Shown: positions 1-7,921, counted from the first letter of the stretch. The stretch is 29,831 nt of DNA from Lachnospiraceae bacterium UBA1760 (GCA_002314775.1 DCHE01000095.1:1-29831), one strand, 5' to 3'. Notes: generated by a model from the letters alone, not told the origin. Made by a program: numbers and translations.

Positions 1-1562
1 TCTCTTGAAAGACCACCAGGTCCAAGTGCTGATAAACGTCTCTTATGAGTAAGCTCTGAAAGTGGGTTGTTCTGATCCATGAACTGTGAAAGCTGAGAAG
101 ATCCGAAGAACTCCTTAACTGCTGCAGTTACCGGCTTTATATTAATAAGGTTCTTTGGAGACATTGTGTCAACGTCCTGAGTTGTCATTCTCTCACGAAC
201 TACTCTCTCAAGTCTAGAAAGACCTATTCTATACTGATTCTGAAGGAGCTCACCAACTGCTCTGATACGTCTATTGCCGAGGTGATCAATATCGTCAGAG
301 TTTCCAACACCATACTCAAGGTGCATATTGTAGTTGATAGAAGCGAAAATATCTTCCTTAGTAATGTGCTTTGGAATAAGTTCATTAACACTTCTCTTAA
401 TTGCTTCCTTTAATTCCTCCTCATCATCGTTATCTTCAAGGAGCTTTACAAGTACCGGATAGTAAACATCCTCTGTAATACCTGCCTCCTGAGGATCAAA
501 GCTAACATATGCGCTAAGGTCTACCATCATATTAGAAAGAACCTTAGTTGTGCCAAGCTCAGTCTGTACGAAAATGTATGGAACTGCTGCATCCTGAATC
601 TGCTTTGCGCTCTCTCTTGTCACGAACTCACCAGCTGAGAACATAAGCTCTCCTGTAGTTGGGTCAATAACATCCTCTGTGAGCATCAAACCTGAAACTC
701 GATTCTTTAATGCAAGCTTCTTATTAAATTTATATCTACCGACCTTTGCGAGATCGTATCTTCTAGCGTCAAAGAACATACTCTCTACAAGATTTTTTGC
801 ACTTTCAACTGCAAGTGGTTCACCTGGTCTGATCTTTCTGTATAACTCAAGAAGACCCTCATCGCTAGTCTTAGAAGGATCCTTCTCAAAGCTTGCACGA
901 AGCTTTGGCTCATCTCCAAAGAGCTCAAGAATCTCATCGTCTGTACCAACGCCAAGAGAACGTATAAGAACAGATATAGGTACCTTTCTTGTACGGTCAA
1001 CACGAACATAGAATACATCATTTGAATCAGTCTCGTACTCAAGCCATGCACCACGGTTAGGAATAACTGTGCATGAATATAAGGTCTTACCAGTCTTATC
1101 ATGACCGATAGCGTAATATATACCTGGAGAACGAACAAGCTGGCTTACGATTACTCTTTCTGCACCATTAATTACAAATGTGCCTGTAGCAGTCATAAGT
1201 GGAAGGTCACCGATAAAGATCTCCTCCTGCTTAATCTCGGATGTTTCATTGTTACGAAGTCTGACATTAACCTTAAGTGGAGCTGCATATGTAGCATCTC
1301 TTTCCTTGCACTCTTCAATAGTATACTTCTTATCCTCTTCATATAACTTGAAATCACCAAACTCAAGGCTAAGATTGCCTGTATAGTCAGTGATAGGAGA
1401 AATATCCTTGAAGACCTCTGTAAGTCCTTCTGTAAGGAACCAGTTATAAGAACTTACCTGCACTTCAATAAGGTTTGGCATATCCAGAACTTCTTGTTTG
1501 CTGGAATAGCTCATTCTTATGCTTTTTCCAGATTTTGTTGGCCTCATTCTGTACTTTTTCAT
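1..1562 (-). CDS. rpoB: RNA polymerase beta subunit, N-terminal 520 codons (partial)
   Basis: This is the catalytic-core beta subunit of RNA polymerase; the rest of the gene lies beyond the left edge. Translation from the ATG at 1562 gives MKKYRMRPTKSGKS and an uninterrupted 520 codons. They contain beta motifs such as GAERVIVSQLVRSPG and PNRGAWLEYE. The window ends inside the rifampicin region: GSSQLSQFMDQNNPLSE then THKRRLSALGPGG, at residues 487-517. The residues equivalent to E. coli Q513, D516, H526 and S531 are Q493, D496, H506 and S511, all wild type, so no rifampicin-resistance change is visible in cluster I. AAGGGGTG precedes the ATG by 9 bases. The gene has its own promoter and follows rplL after a terminator, so its expression is at least partly independent of the L10-L12 unit. 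Identification is certain. Confidence 0.98.
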   Translation of the reverse strand, partial: MKKYRMRPTKSGKSIRMSYSSKQEVLDMPNLIEVQVSSYNWFLTEGLTEVFKDISPITDYTGNLSLEFGDFKLYEEDKKYTIEECKERDATYAAPLKVNVRLRNNETSEIKQEEIFIGDLPLMTATGTFVINGAERVIVSQLVRSPGIYYAIGHDKTGKTLYSCTVIPNRGAWLEYETDSNDVFYVRVDRTRKVPISVLIRSLGVGTDDEILELFGDEPKLRASFEKDPSKTSDEGLLELYRKIRPGEPLAVESAKNLVESMFFDARRYDLAKVGRYKFNKKLALKNRVSGLMLTEDVIDPTTGELMFSAGEFVTRESAKQIQDAAVPYIFVQTELGTTKVLSNMMVDLSAYVSFDPQEAGITEDVYYPVLVKLLEDNDDEEELKEAIKRSVNELIPKHITKEDIFASINYNMHLEYGVGNSDDIDHLGNRRIRAVGELLQNQYRIGLSRLERVVRERMTTQDVDTMSPKNLINIKPVTAAVKEFFGSSQLSQFMDQNNPLSELTHKRRLSALGPGGLSR

Positions 1563-1664
1563 TGACGCGTTCACCCCTTAAAAAAATAATTCAACAATAG
1601 ACATAGTCCTTCATAATGGCATACTGGCGCATTATTCCATACTAGCCTATAATGACATTATTCG

Positions 1665-1693
1665 ATTATAGTACAACACCTAAGGCGTGTCAA
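1665..1693 (-). promoter_or_regulatory. Consensus sigma-A promoter for rpoB
   Basis: On the minus strand TTGACA (1693-1688) is followed by a 17-base spacer and TATAAT (1670-1665), a full match to the housekeeping consensus. Transcription would start near 1658 and leave a leader of about 95 bases before the rpoB ATG. No obvious riboregulator is seen in that leader. Confidence 0.9.
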
Positions 1694-1889
1694 CAATTTT
1701 TTATATGGATTTTCAATTATTTTATCCCAGCAAAAGAACCGCTGGAGTACCCCACATCCTTGTGGCAGAAAATGTATGACAGCTGCACTTTTATATAAGT
1801 AAACCAGCTGGTAAAACAGAAAACTAGCCGTAAAATGATTAGTATTATGATTAGAAATATATATTCTAAATTATAGCATTAAAATAGAT
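1694..1889. other. AT-rich spacer between rplL terminator and rpoB promoter
   Basis: The whole rplL-rpoB gap is 407 bases without a gene. Apart from the terminator and promoter listed separately, this part shows only short potential hairpins on the minus strand: CCAGC/GCTGG around 1727-1745 and CCACA/TGTGG around 1751-1764. No convincing ORF or RNA gene is visible. The methyltransferase gene that sits between rplL and rpoB in Bacillus subtilis is absent here. Confidence 0.5.
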
Positions 1890-1937
1890 AATATTTTTAA
1901 ATTAAAATACGGCAAAGCACCGAAGTGCTTCACCGTA
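1890..1937 (-). terminator. Intrinsic terminator downstream of rplL
   Basis: The minus strand carries a 13-bp stem (TACGG.. to ..CCGTA, with two G-T wobbles) closed by a TTCG tetraloop at 1921-1924. A T-rich tract, TTTTAATTT, follows from 1907 down. It ends 32 bases past the rplL stop codon and should end or reduce the rplJ-rplL transcript before rpoB. Confidence 0.9.
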
Positions 1938-1969
1938 TAATCATCTAAGAATTAGATTTAAGGATCAAA

Positions 1970-2332
1970 TTACTTTAATGTAACCTTAGCTCCCTCTGCC
2001 TCTAACTTAGTCTTAATCTCCTCAGCCTCTGCCTTTGAAGCAGCCTCCTTAAGAACCTTAGGAGCGCCATCAACAACGTCCTTAGCTTCCTTAAGTCCAA
2101 GACCTGTACAATCACGTACAACCTTGATAACCTTAACCTTGTTTGGTCCAACCTCTGTAAGCTCAACGTCGAACTCGTCCTTCTCCTCCTCAGCTGGAGC
2201 AGCTGCAGCTGCAGCAACTACAACACCTGCTGATGCAGAAACGCCAAATTCCTCTTCACAAGCCTTTACAAGGTCATTTAACTCTAATACTGATAATTTC
2301 TTGATCTCTTCGATAAATTCCTGAGTTGTCAT
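1970..2332 (-). CDS. rplL: 50S ribosomal protein L7/L12
   Basis: L12 forms the flexible stalk dimers on L10 and recruits translation GTPases. The 120-residue product has the full family layout: N-terminal dimerisation helices (MTTQEFIEEIKKLSVLELND), an Ala-rich hinge near residues 36-50, and the factor-binding C-terminal domain with GLGLKEAKDVVDGAPK and a terminal AKVTLK. Residue 74 is Cys (RDCTGLGLKEAK), where this position is more often non-cysteine. GGAGG lies 8 bases before the ATG. It lies 101 bases after rplJ in one transcription unit, and a strong intrinsic terminator follows. Identification is certain. Confidence 0.98.
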   Translation of the reverse strand: MTTQEFIEEIKKLSVLELNDLVKACEEEFGVSASAGVVVAAAAAAPAEEEKDEFDVELTEVGPNKVKVIKVVRDCTGLGLKEAKDVVDGAPKVLKEAASKAEAEEIKTKLEAEGAKVTLK

Positions 2333-2375
2333 TTTTTAATCCTCCATTAAATATAATATAAAATAAATCTTTTGT

Positions 2376-2390
2376 GTCGTACTGTACGAC
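2376..2390. repeat. Perfect 15-base dyad in the rplJ-rplL gap
   Basis: GTCGTACTGTACGAC is a perfect inverted repeat of two 7-base arms around one central base. On the mRNA it would make a small hairpin 45 bases before the rplL start. It could set the L10/L12 ratio by processing or translation control. A protein operator is less likely inside an operon. The role is inference. Confidence 0.5.
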
Positions 2391-2433
2391 TGTTTGCTAA
2401 CTCTGTGATTAAGCTGCTAGGTTAAGCCTATAA

Positions 2434-2922
2434 TTAAGCCTCTTCCTTCTCTGCAATCTGCTTAATAACACGAGCGAAGTTAGCGATAGGTGACTGCATA
2501 CTTCCAAGTAATCTTGAAAGAAGAACTTCCTTTGAAGGAATTTCAGCAATCTGCATAATACCCTTAGTATCATAGTACTCGCCATCAACAACACCACTCT
2601 TTAACTGAAGCTTGTCTGCTGTCTTAGCGAACTTTGCCATCTCTCTTGCAGGAGCTGTAGCGTCTTCCTTAGAAATAACTACTGCTGTAGGTCCCTCTAA
2701 GTCCTTATCAAGTGCCTCAAACTCAGTTCCCTGAATTGCAAGATGTACCATAGTGTTCTTGTATACCTTGTATACTAAACCATTCTCTCTGGCTGTCTTA
2801 CGAAGAACTGTGTCCTGTGCAACTGTAAGTCCACGGTAATCAACTAATACCATAGCCTTTGCTCCGTCTAAGTTAGCCTTGATTTCTTCAACGATAGGCT
2901 GCTTAAGTTCGATCTTTGCCAA
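2434..2922 (-). CDS. rplJ: 50S ribosomal protein L10
   Basis: L10 anchors L12 dimers to the ribosome and, bound to L12, represses its own operon through the leader RNA. The 162-residue product shows the conserved N-terminal rRNA-binding domain (KANLDGAKAMVLVDYRGLTV, then KVYKNTMVHLAI) and ends in the helical L12-binding tail (IANFARVIKQIAEKEEA). The start is a TTG codon at 2922-2920 with AGGAGGT placed 8 bases upstream, which fixes the reading. The weak start codon may help tune output. The stop region is followed by short repeats of GGCTTAA. The usual upstream neighbours rplK and rplA are not next to it; a sodium symporter gene is. Identification is certain. Confidence 0.98.
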   Translation of the reverse strand: MAKIELKQPIVEEIKANLDGAKAMVLVDYRGLTVAQDTVLRKTARENGLVYKVYKNTMVHLAIQGTEFEALDKDLEGPTAVVISKEDATAPAREMAKFAKTADKLQLKSGVVDGEYYDTKGIMQIAEIPSKEVLLSRLLGSMQSPIANFARVIKQIAEKEEA

Positions 2923-2985
2923 AATAATGCACCTCCTTTTAATATTTGAGAACGCCTTATTTAATAACCGTCAAGCTTATGAATC

Positions 2986-3042
2986 AAGCAGGTGGGAATT
3001 TATTCCCTCATGCTTGCCCGCGAGCTGCATGCCCTTTAGGGC
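2986..3042 (-). other. Two hairpins in the distal rplJ leader
   Basis: Between the attenuator and the rplJ ribosome site the leader can form two further stems. One uses GGGAAT/ATTCCC capped by a two-base loop and extended by AAGCA/TGCTT (2986-3015). The other uses GCCC/GGGC around TAAA (3031-3042). No T-run follows either, so they are not terminators. They may be spacers or part of an alternative fold. Confidence 0.4.
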
Positions 3043-3067
3043 AATCTTCCTTATGCGGCTCTGCGAT

Positions 3068-3099
3068 AAAAAAAGCTCCCAGCCATTAAGACTGGGAGC
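3068..3099 (-). terminator. Attenuator hairpin in the rplJ leader
   Basis: On the minus strand GCTCCCAG pairs with CTGGGAGC around a 9-base loop and is followed directly by TTTTTTT. It sits between the L10-binding leader and the rplJ coding region, about 145 bases before the start codon. It is therefore placed to abort transcription when L10-L12 binds the leader. Read-through is required for rplJ expression from the mapped promoter. Confidence 0.85.
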
Positions 3100-3130
3100 A
3101 AAAATTCATTCAAACTATGTCAAACGATTT

Positions 3131-3194
3131 CTTCCCTCGGTAGGTGTTTTAATCCTTACGCCTTACGGCACCTACTGTCTACGGCAGTTCATCG
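3131..3194 (-). promoter_or_regulatory. L10 (rplJ) ribosomal protein leader RNA
   Basis: The minus-strand transcript carries the hallmark pieces of the Firmicutes L10 leader: TGCCGTAGACAGTAGGTGCC, then TAAGGCGTAAGG, then ACACCTACCGAGG. GTAGGTG and CACCTAC form the main stem that carries the L10(L12)4-binding kink-turn region. With the downstream attenuator this makes an autoregulatory switch. Boundaries are approximate because I folded it by eye. Confidence 0.85.
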
Positions 3195-3200
3195 AGTGAT

Positions 3201-3229
3201 AGAATACCATAGGAGAATTTATCTGTCAA
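3201..3229 (-). promoter_or_regulatory. Strong sigma-A promoter for the rplJ-rplL unit
   Basis: TTGACA (3229-3224 on the minus strand) and TATTCT (3206-3201) are separated by exactly 17 bases. Transcription would start near 3194, at the first bases of the L10 leader. This shows that rplJ-rplL is an independent unit, not an extension of an rplK-rplA operon. Confidence 0.9.
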
Positions 3230-3254
3230 CATATTTTTTATTTTTCTTAGTGAA

Positions 3255-3350
3255 TTAATCCTATATATTAATCCTCTATTTTAATCCTTTTTACGATTTC
3301 ATTTTCGGAGAAATATTTTATTGTTAATCCTTCCATACGATTTCATTCTC
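3255..3350. repeat. Degenerate duplication of the symporter gene 3' end
   Basis: TTAATCC (GGATTAA on the coding strand, which includes the stop TAA) occurs at 3255, 3268, 3281 and 3324, the first three at 13-base spacing. A longer imperfect copy of the gene end follows: TACGATTTCATTTTC at 3292-3306 matches TACGATTTCATTCTC at 3336-3350. The last eight codons of the symporter and its stop are thus echoed just downstream. No terminator hairpin was found here. Confidence 0.7.
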
Positions 3351-4850
3351 AACAAAGCCTTTTTTCTTCTTATTGTTGATAATGATTCTGATAATGAAAC
3401 CACTGATGAATACGAGACCTGAAACAACCCATCCTGCAGCGATTTCTGCCCAGAGTGGATATCCATAGTGTCCGCCCTTCTTTACAAAGAGGTCAATCAT
3501 ATTCCAGATGAAAAGTCCTGCAAGGAGTGCTGGTGCCACAAATTTGATTGAGGTATTAAACCACCAGGCTGGCATCTTGAAGCCTTCTGTGTTTCTGTTA
3601 ACCTGCTTAAGAACCTTGTTAGTGTCAAAGCAGTAACCAATTGCGATACATTCCATAACACCGATTACAATAAGGTTAATCTGGTTTGTCCAGTTATCTA
3701 CGATATCCAGCCATGCAAGACCAGCTCTTGTTGTGTAGAGAACTGAAATTACCATTGCTACCGCACAAATGCCCTTTGTTGTCTTCCTTGGGTTAAACTT
3801 AAACTTATCTGCGACTGATGCGGATACACCCTCAACGATTGAGAAGGCTGAGTCAATTGCAAGTGTCACAAGCATAAGGTAAAATACTGCTCCAAATATT
3901 GCATTAAATACACCGTTTGATGTAAGGCTTACGATAGCCTGCGGATAAATAATGAATGCTGTCGCAATTCCTGATGAGGAAATAGAATCAAGCATTCCTA
4001 CTCCACCCATTGTTGAGAACATAACAATTCCTGAAAGAATTGAAACTGCAACGTCCGAAAGAGCAATGATAATACAGTCTGTAGCAACATTTGCCTTCTC
4101 ATCAAGATATGAACCGTAGGCAAACATAATAGCCATCATAATTGATAAGCTGTAGAATACCTGTCCGATAGCGTCAACCCAAAGTGAAGGATCCTTAAAC
4201 GCCTCAAGCTGTGGAATAAAGAGCATCTTCAAGCCCTCTCCTGAGCCAGGCATTGTACATCCCTTAACTGCCATAACAAGCAGAAGTAATACTGGAAGAA
4301 AAACTGTGTACTTAACAACCTTGCCAACTGAGCTTGCTCCATTTCTGATGCACATATAAATTGCAATCCATGCAACGACAAATGCAACGAGTACAGGAAT
4401 TGGAATTGAATATCCTGTCACATCCCAGCTTGTCTGGGTAACCTCCGCAAAGAGGTTCGATGCCGCCTCTGTATCTCCTGTCATGCCAGCAAACTTATAT
4501 GAGTAAGCTAACATAAGTAACACCCATGCAAATACAACCGCATAATAGGTTACAATTACAAATGCATTGGATGTAGCTGCCCATCCAATAAACTCTGTTT
4601 TCCTGTTAATTCCTCTCATTGACTCGCCTGCTCCCTTGTGGAACTTACGAGCGATGGAAACCTCCATCATAAGAAGTGGTATTCCAATTGCAAAAAGTGC
4701 AATCAGGTATACAAATAAAAATGTTCCTCCTCCGTGCTTTGCCGCAAGTCCAGGAAATCTCCACGCATTTCCAAGTCCTACCGCAGAACCTACTGCAGCG
4801 AGAATAAAGGTTCCTCTCGACGCCCAGGTATCTCTCTTATGATCCCCCAT
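3324..4850 (-). CDS. Sodium-dependent transporter, NSS/SNF family
   Basis: This 508-residue inner-membrane protein belongs to the neurotransmitter:sodium symporter family (LeuT fold), which imports amino acids or related amines with Na+. The first helix carries the family signature GSAVGLGNAWRFPGLAAKHG (residues 21-40), equivalent to the LeuT helix that lines the Na+ and substrate sites. About eleven to twelve hydrophobic segments follow, and there is a charged C-terminal tail (INNKKKKGFVENEIVWKD). Length fits bacterial members. The substrate cannot be told from sequence. AGGAGG stands 5 bases before the ATG, and the gene has its own promoter. It has no clear terminator. Its end is partly duplicated downstream. 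It occupies the place where rplK-rplA often lies, which suggests a rearrangement rather than a functional link to ribosomal genes. Confidence 0.93.
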   Translation of the reverse strand: MGDHKRDTWASRGTFILAAVGSAVGLGNAWRFPGLAAKHGGGTFLFVYLIALFAIGIPLLMMEVSIARKFHKGAGESMRGINRKTEFIGWAATSNAFVIVTYYAVVFAWVLLMLAYSYKFAGMTGDTEAASNLFAEVTQTSWDVTGYSIPIPVLVAFVVAWIAIYMCIRNGASSVGKVVKYTVFLPVLLLLVMAVKGCTMPGSGEGLKMLFIPQLEAFKDPSLWVDAIGQVFYSLSIMMAIMFAYGSYLDEKANVATDCIIIALSDVAVSILSGIVMFSTMGGVGMLDSISSSGIATAFIIYPQAIVSLTSNGVFNAIFGAVFYLMLVTLAIDSAFSIVEGVSASVADKFKFNPRKTTKGICAVAMVISVLYTTRAGLAWLDIVDNWTNQINLIVIGVMECIAIGYCFDTNKVLKQVNRNTEGFKMPAWWFNTSIKFVAPALLAGLFIWNMIDLFVKKGGHYGYPLWAEIAAGWVVSGLVFISGFIIRIIINNKKKKGFVENEIVWKD

Positions 4851-4884
4851 AATAACCTCCTAAAATAATTTTGATATACTGAGT

Positions 4885-4912
4885 ATTATAACAAGAATTC
4901 ATCTTATTGCAA
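4885..4912 (-). promoter_or_regulatory. Promoter for the NSS transporter gene
   Basis: TTGCAA (4912-4907) and TATAAT (4890-4885) on the minus strand with a 16-base spacer lie 35 bases upstream of the ATG. The leader would be short, about 28 bases, containing AGGAGG. Confidence 0.75.
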
Positions 4913-4925
4913 ACTCTTTATGAAT

Positions 4926-4956
4926 AAAAAAACTCCGAGTCACAAAGGACTCGGAG
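4926..4956 (-). terminator. Intrinsic terminator of the SDR gene
   Basis: A perfect 9-bp stem, CTCCGAGTC with GACTCGGAG, encloses a 6-base loop and is followed by TTTTTTT on the minus strand. It lies 15 bases past the SDR stop codon and isolates the SDR gene from the transporter gene. Confidence 0.95.
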
Positions 4957-4971
4957 CATTTAGTATAGTTA

Positions 4972-5742
4972 TTAGATAGCTGTGTAACCACCGTCAACTG
5001 CGATATTCTGTCCGTTTACATATGATGATGCAGGTGAAGCAAGGAATAATGCTGTTGAGTCAAGCTCGCCTTCCTTACCATATCTTCCAAGTGGAATAGA
5101 TCCCTTAGCGTACTCTGCAAACCAGTCTGTCTCAAGAGTATCCTTTGTAAGTGGTGTCCAGAAGTAACCTGGGCAGATAGCATTTACAGTAATGCCTTCC
5201 TTACCCCACTCAGCTGCAAGTGCTCTTGTCATATTAACAACACCACCCTTTGCTGCATGGTATGGTGCACAGCAGGCTGCCATATTACCAACAAGACCAT
5301 ACATAGATGCGATATTGATGATACGTCCGTACTGAGCCTTGATCATCTCCTTACCAAACTCTCTTGCACATACGAATGAACCAAATAAGTCAATCTTTAA
5401 TTCGTTGTTGAACTGATCATCTGTAATATCAACTGTTGGTGCAACTGCTCCTGTACCAGCATTATTAACAAGGATATCAACTCTGCCAAACTCTGCTATT
5501 GTTGCTGCAACTGCTCCCTTAACCTTCTCTGTATCAGTAATGTCACAGGCATAAGCAAGAACCTTAACACCAAATTCAGCCTCGATAGCTGCCTTATTCT
5601 CATCAAGAAGATTCTGTCTTCTTGCCATAAGTACAAGATTTGCTCCCTGGCTTGCAAATGCCTTAGCCATCTGAAGACCAAGTCCTGTAGAAGCTCCTGT
5701 TACAACTGCAACCTGTCCTGTAAGATCAAAATAGTTTTTCAT
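4972..5742 (-). CDS. SDR-family oxidoreductase (gluconate 5-dehydrogenase / KduD-like)
   Basis: This is a classical short-chain dehydrogenase of 256 residues using NAD(P)H. Visible motifs are the cofactor loop TGASTGLG (15-22), CDITD (66-70), NNAG (93-96), the catalytic Ser146 in NIASMYG, and Tyr161/Lys165 in PYHAAK. PGYFWTPL and the C-terminal DGGYTAI are typical of sugar-acid dehydrogenases such as gluconate 5-dehydrogenase and 2-deoxy-D-gluconate 3-dehydrogenase. The exact substrate is not resolved. I chose the ATG at 5742 because GGAGGAG lies 6 bases before it; an in-frame ATG 12 codons earlier lacks such a site. The gene is monocistronic, with its own promoter and terminator. Confidence 0.9.
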   Translation of the reverse strand: MKNYFDLTGQVAVVTGASTGLGLQMAKAFASQGANLVLMARRQNLLDENKAAIEAEFGVKVLAYACDITDTEKVKGAVAATIAEFGRVDILVNNAGTGAVAPTVDITDDQFNNELKIDLFGSFVCAREFGKEMIKAQYGRIINIASMYGLVGNMAACCAPYHAAKGGVVNMTRALAAEWGKEGITVNAICPGYFWTPLTKDTLETDWFAEYAKGSIPLGRYGKEGELDSTALFLASPASSYVNGQNIAVDGGYTAI

Positions 5743-5812
5743 TTTTACTCCTCCATATAGAAAATTTTGATAGTCCACCTAATATTAACCCCTTCGTGAA
5801 CCACATACATAT

Positions 5813-5841
5813 ATTATAATCTTTTTTAGACCTTATATCAA
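5813..5841 (-). promoter_or_regulatory. Promoter for the SDR gene
   Basis: TTGATA (5841-5836) and TATAAT (5818-5813) on the minus strand are separated by 17 bases. They lie in the 137-base gap after the last glycan gene, where I found no terminator for the upstream cluster. Confidence 0.85.
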
Positions 5842-5879
5842 TAAATTAATTTATAAATGCTTTTTTCATCGATATGATT

Positions 5880-7904
5880 TTAGTCCTTTTTCATTGTATT
5901 TCTAATCTGTGTACTGCTAATTCCCTCTGTATATGAAAAAAATTCCATATTAGAACCTCTCTTCTTTAATTCCTCCCAGACATCATTCCAGTGATTGACA
6001 TGGTCATCTCCTGAAAAATGGCAATCATAGTGAAGCTGGTTCCAGGCATCAAGCTTGTCTGTGTTTGAGAAATCAACTGGAATCACCTCATCTACACACT
6101 TCAGAGCCTCTATAACCCTGGCTCTGTTTTCATATGAAATAACCGTTTTATGTCCTTTATAGAACTCAACCAGTTCATCTGTCAGAACTCCGACAATAAG
6201 ATATTCACATCTTGCCTTGCATCTTTCAAATAGTCTGAGGTGTCCAGTGTGGAAAAGGTCATACACTCCAGGCACGTATCCTACCTTGTATGGCTTTTCA
6301 GCTTTATCCTCCGACTCCTCTATTCTTCTCGCAACAGTTTTCATCCTTCCTTGTATCTTCTTATAATCAGGTGTTGCGAACTTATACATCATATTGTAAT
6401 TATCTGTATTTCTAATGCTATTTATAAATTCAGCTTCCTTAATTTCAAATCCAGAAATCATATCATCAGTAATTTTATATCTTTCAAGCATCTTCCTTTT
6501 TGGAATATATGTCTCAACACTTCTCTGAGAATCATAGAAATACTTTATAGTTCTGTACATTGCGAATTCGCACGCTGCATCCTCCATGGCAAACTCCTGG
6601 TCATAGAAAAGAATGCTGTCAGTCTCCTCTATATAAAAGGCGTTACAAGGAGCAAGGTCGATGAAGGTTATACCAGTCTTTTCCTTCGCAAGCTTTATGC
6701 ATGCAAATATATCATCAAATATCCTGATGAATTTCTCCCCATCTGTGACGGCCAGATCCTTAAGATAAAGGCTTAACCCGCATCCATTTGAAAATGGCAT
6801 CGTAAGCTTATATCCGAATTCATCTTCCGTGTATTCATTTGGAAGGATTGGCACTCCGGCCTCTGAAAGGAGCTTTGTATATTCATTAAGCTTTTTCAGG
6901 TTAGAATCTCCACCTGCAAAGAGTGGTCTCTTCACAACCATATCATCTTCTCGAATGGTTGTTGCTGCACCGCACTGAACTCCTCTGTCAGTTGTCGTCA
7001 CTGCATACTTAATATCTGACAACTCACCATCTCTTGTTATTTCAACGATGAACGAATTAGCCATAAATGGAAGCGCTCCGTCATCTATCATCTCAAGGAA
7101 CATTCTGTGTTCAACGCCAAGCATAAGCTTATCCTCATAATTGTAATCAATAAGCCTCTCTGCTGCGTTTATTCCGTTTTTGTAATCATCAGTAAAGATA
7201 AGCTGCGGCATCCTTTTATCCGGAACTGGATAATAAAACTTATACTTTGCTCCCTCAATACCTGAAACTGCCTTGTCTATCTCCATATGACTGAGACATT
7301 TCCTGTCACCCTTATCTACTCCTTCTAAATATCCATTCACACCATCAAACGGAAGTCCAGAGTATGGATCCTTTGCACCAAGAAAATACTTTAATCCGAA
7401 TCTGTTATTCACAGTCATAAGCAGCTTTCCGCCACTTAAGAGTCTTTTCAAAAGCGCATCAAGCAGTGTGTAAAGCTTATCAGTCTCGTAACCCGCATCC
7501 TCAAGCACTATATAATCATACTTTTCCGAAATACTCTTTACACAACCCAAAATATCATCATAATAAAGAGGTGTCGTTAAAACCGAAAGCTTCTCACCCT
7601 CGTATCTTCTCTTTAATAAATCAGCCTTATCCGGCTCTGTTATGGCTGTAACAAATCCTCCCTTTGACAAAAAGAGCCCGGTCACTGCACCATAGCCTGC
7701 GCCAATCTCAAGTATTTTTGAATTGTTTTTCATCTCATACCAGTTGAATTCTGACTCTCTAAGCGGGCTAAAGGCCTCATGAAGTTCAAAATCCTTTGAA
7801 GCACTGATATTTTCTGCAAGCTTTTTTGAAAGCATTTTGCTGTCCGTCTTGTCTCCTAAGTCCCTCAGGCTTTTTTTGAATACTTCTTCAATTAATTCTT
7901 TCAT
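5880..7904 (-). CDS. Methyltransferase / kinase-like / cytidylyltransferase fusion protein
   Basis: This cytoplasmic protein of 674 residues seems to hold three domains. Residues 55-230 are a class I SAM-methyltransferase (motif I ILEIGAGYGAVTG at 64-76, and NRFGLKYFLGA at 167-177). Residues 310-460 resemble an APH/choline-kinase fold: Lys325 in MVVKRP, Asp416 and Asn421 in FIDLAPCNAF, Asp435 in FYDQEF. Residues 537-674 are a TagD-type cytidylyltransferase: GVYDLFHTGH, SYENRARVIEAL, and TEGISSTQI near the end. The C-terminal part is closest to glycerol-3-phosphate cytidylyltransferase, so CDP-glycerol or a related CDP-alditol may be made. Methyltransferase plus kinase recalls WbdD, which caps O-antigen with methyl phosphate. 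GAGGT precedes the ATG, 17 bases after the HAD gene. It is the last gene of the cluster. The three-part reading is moderately sure; the product is inference. Confidence 0.75.
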   Translation of the reverse strand: MKELIEEVFKKSLRDLGDKTDSKMLSKKLAENISASKDFELHEAFSPLRESEFNWYEMKNNSKILEIGAGYGAVTGLFLSKGGFVTAITEPDKADLLKRRYEGEKLSVLTTPLYYDDILGCVKSISEKYDYIVLEDAGYETDKLYTLLDALLKRLLSGGKLLMTVNNRFGLKYFLGAKDPYSGLPFDGVNGYLEGVDKGDRKCLSHMEIDKAVSGIEGAKYKFYYPVPDKRMPQLIFTDDYKNGINAAERLIDYNYEDKLMLGVEHRMFLEMIDDGALPFMANSFIVEITRDGELSDIKYAVTTTDRGVQCGAATTIREDDMVVKRPLFAGGDSNLKKLNEYTKLLSEAGVPILPNEYTEDEFGYKLTMPFSNGCGLSLYLKDLAVTDGEKFIRIFDDIFACIKLAKEKTGITFIDLAPCNAFYIEETDSILFYDQEFAMEDAACEFAMYRTIKYFYDSQRSVETYIPKRKMLERYKITDDMISGFEIKEAEFINSIRNTDNYNMMYKFATPDYKKIQGRMKTVARRIEESEDKAEKPYKVGYVPGVYDLFHTGHLRLFERCKARCEYLIVGVLTDELVEFYKGHKTVISYENRARVIEALKCVDEVIPVDFSNTDKLDAWNQLHYDCHFSGDDHVNHWNDVWEELKKRGSNMEFFSYTEGISSTQIRNTMKKD

Positions 7905-7921
7905 CTTCTACCTCTTCATTT

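Noticed and set aside
679..1386. Plus-strand ORFs opposite rpoB
   Set aside because: The minus frame encodes conserved RNA polymerase beta sequence throughout, so these are antisense shadows without ribosome sites.
5743..5778. Longer SDR start at 5778
   Set aside because: The extra 12 residues precede the family N-terminus and lack a ribosome site; the ATG at 5742 has GGAGGAG.
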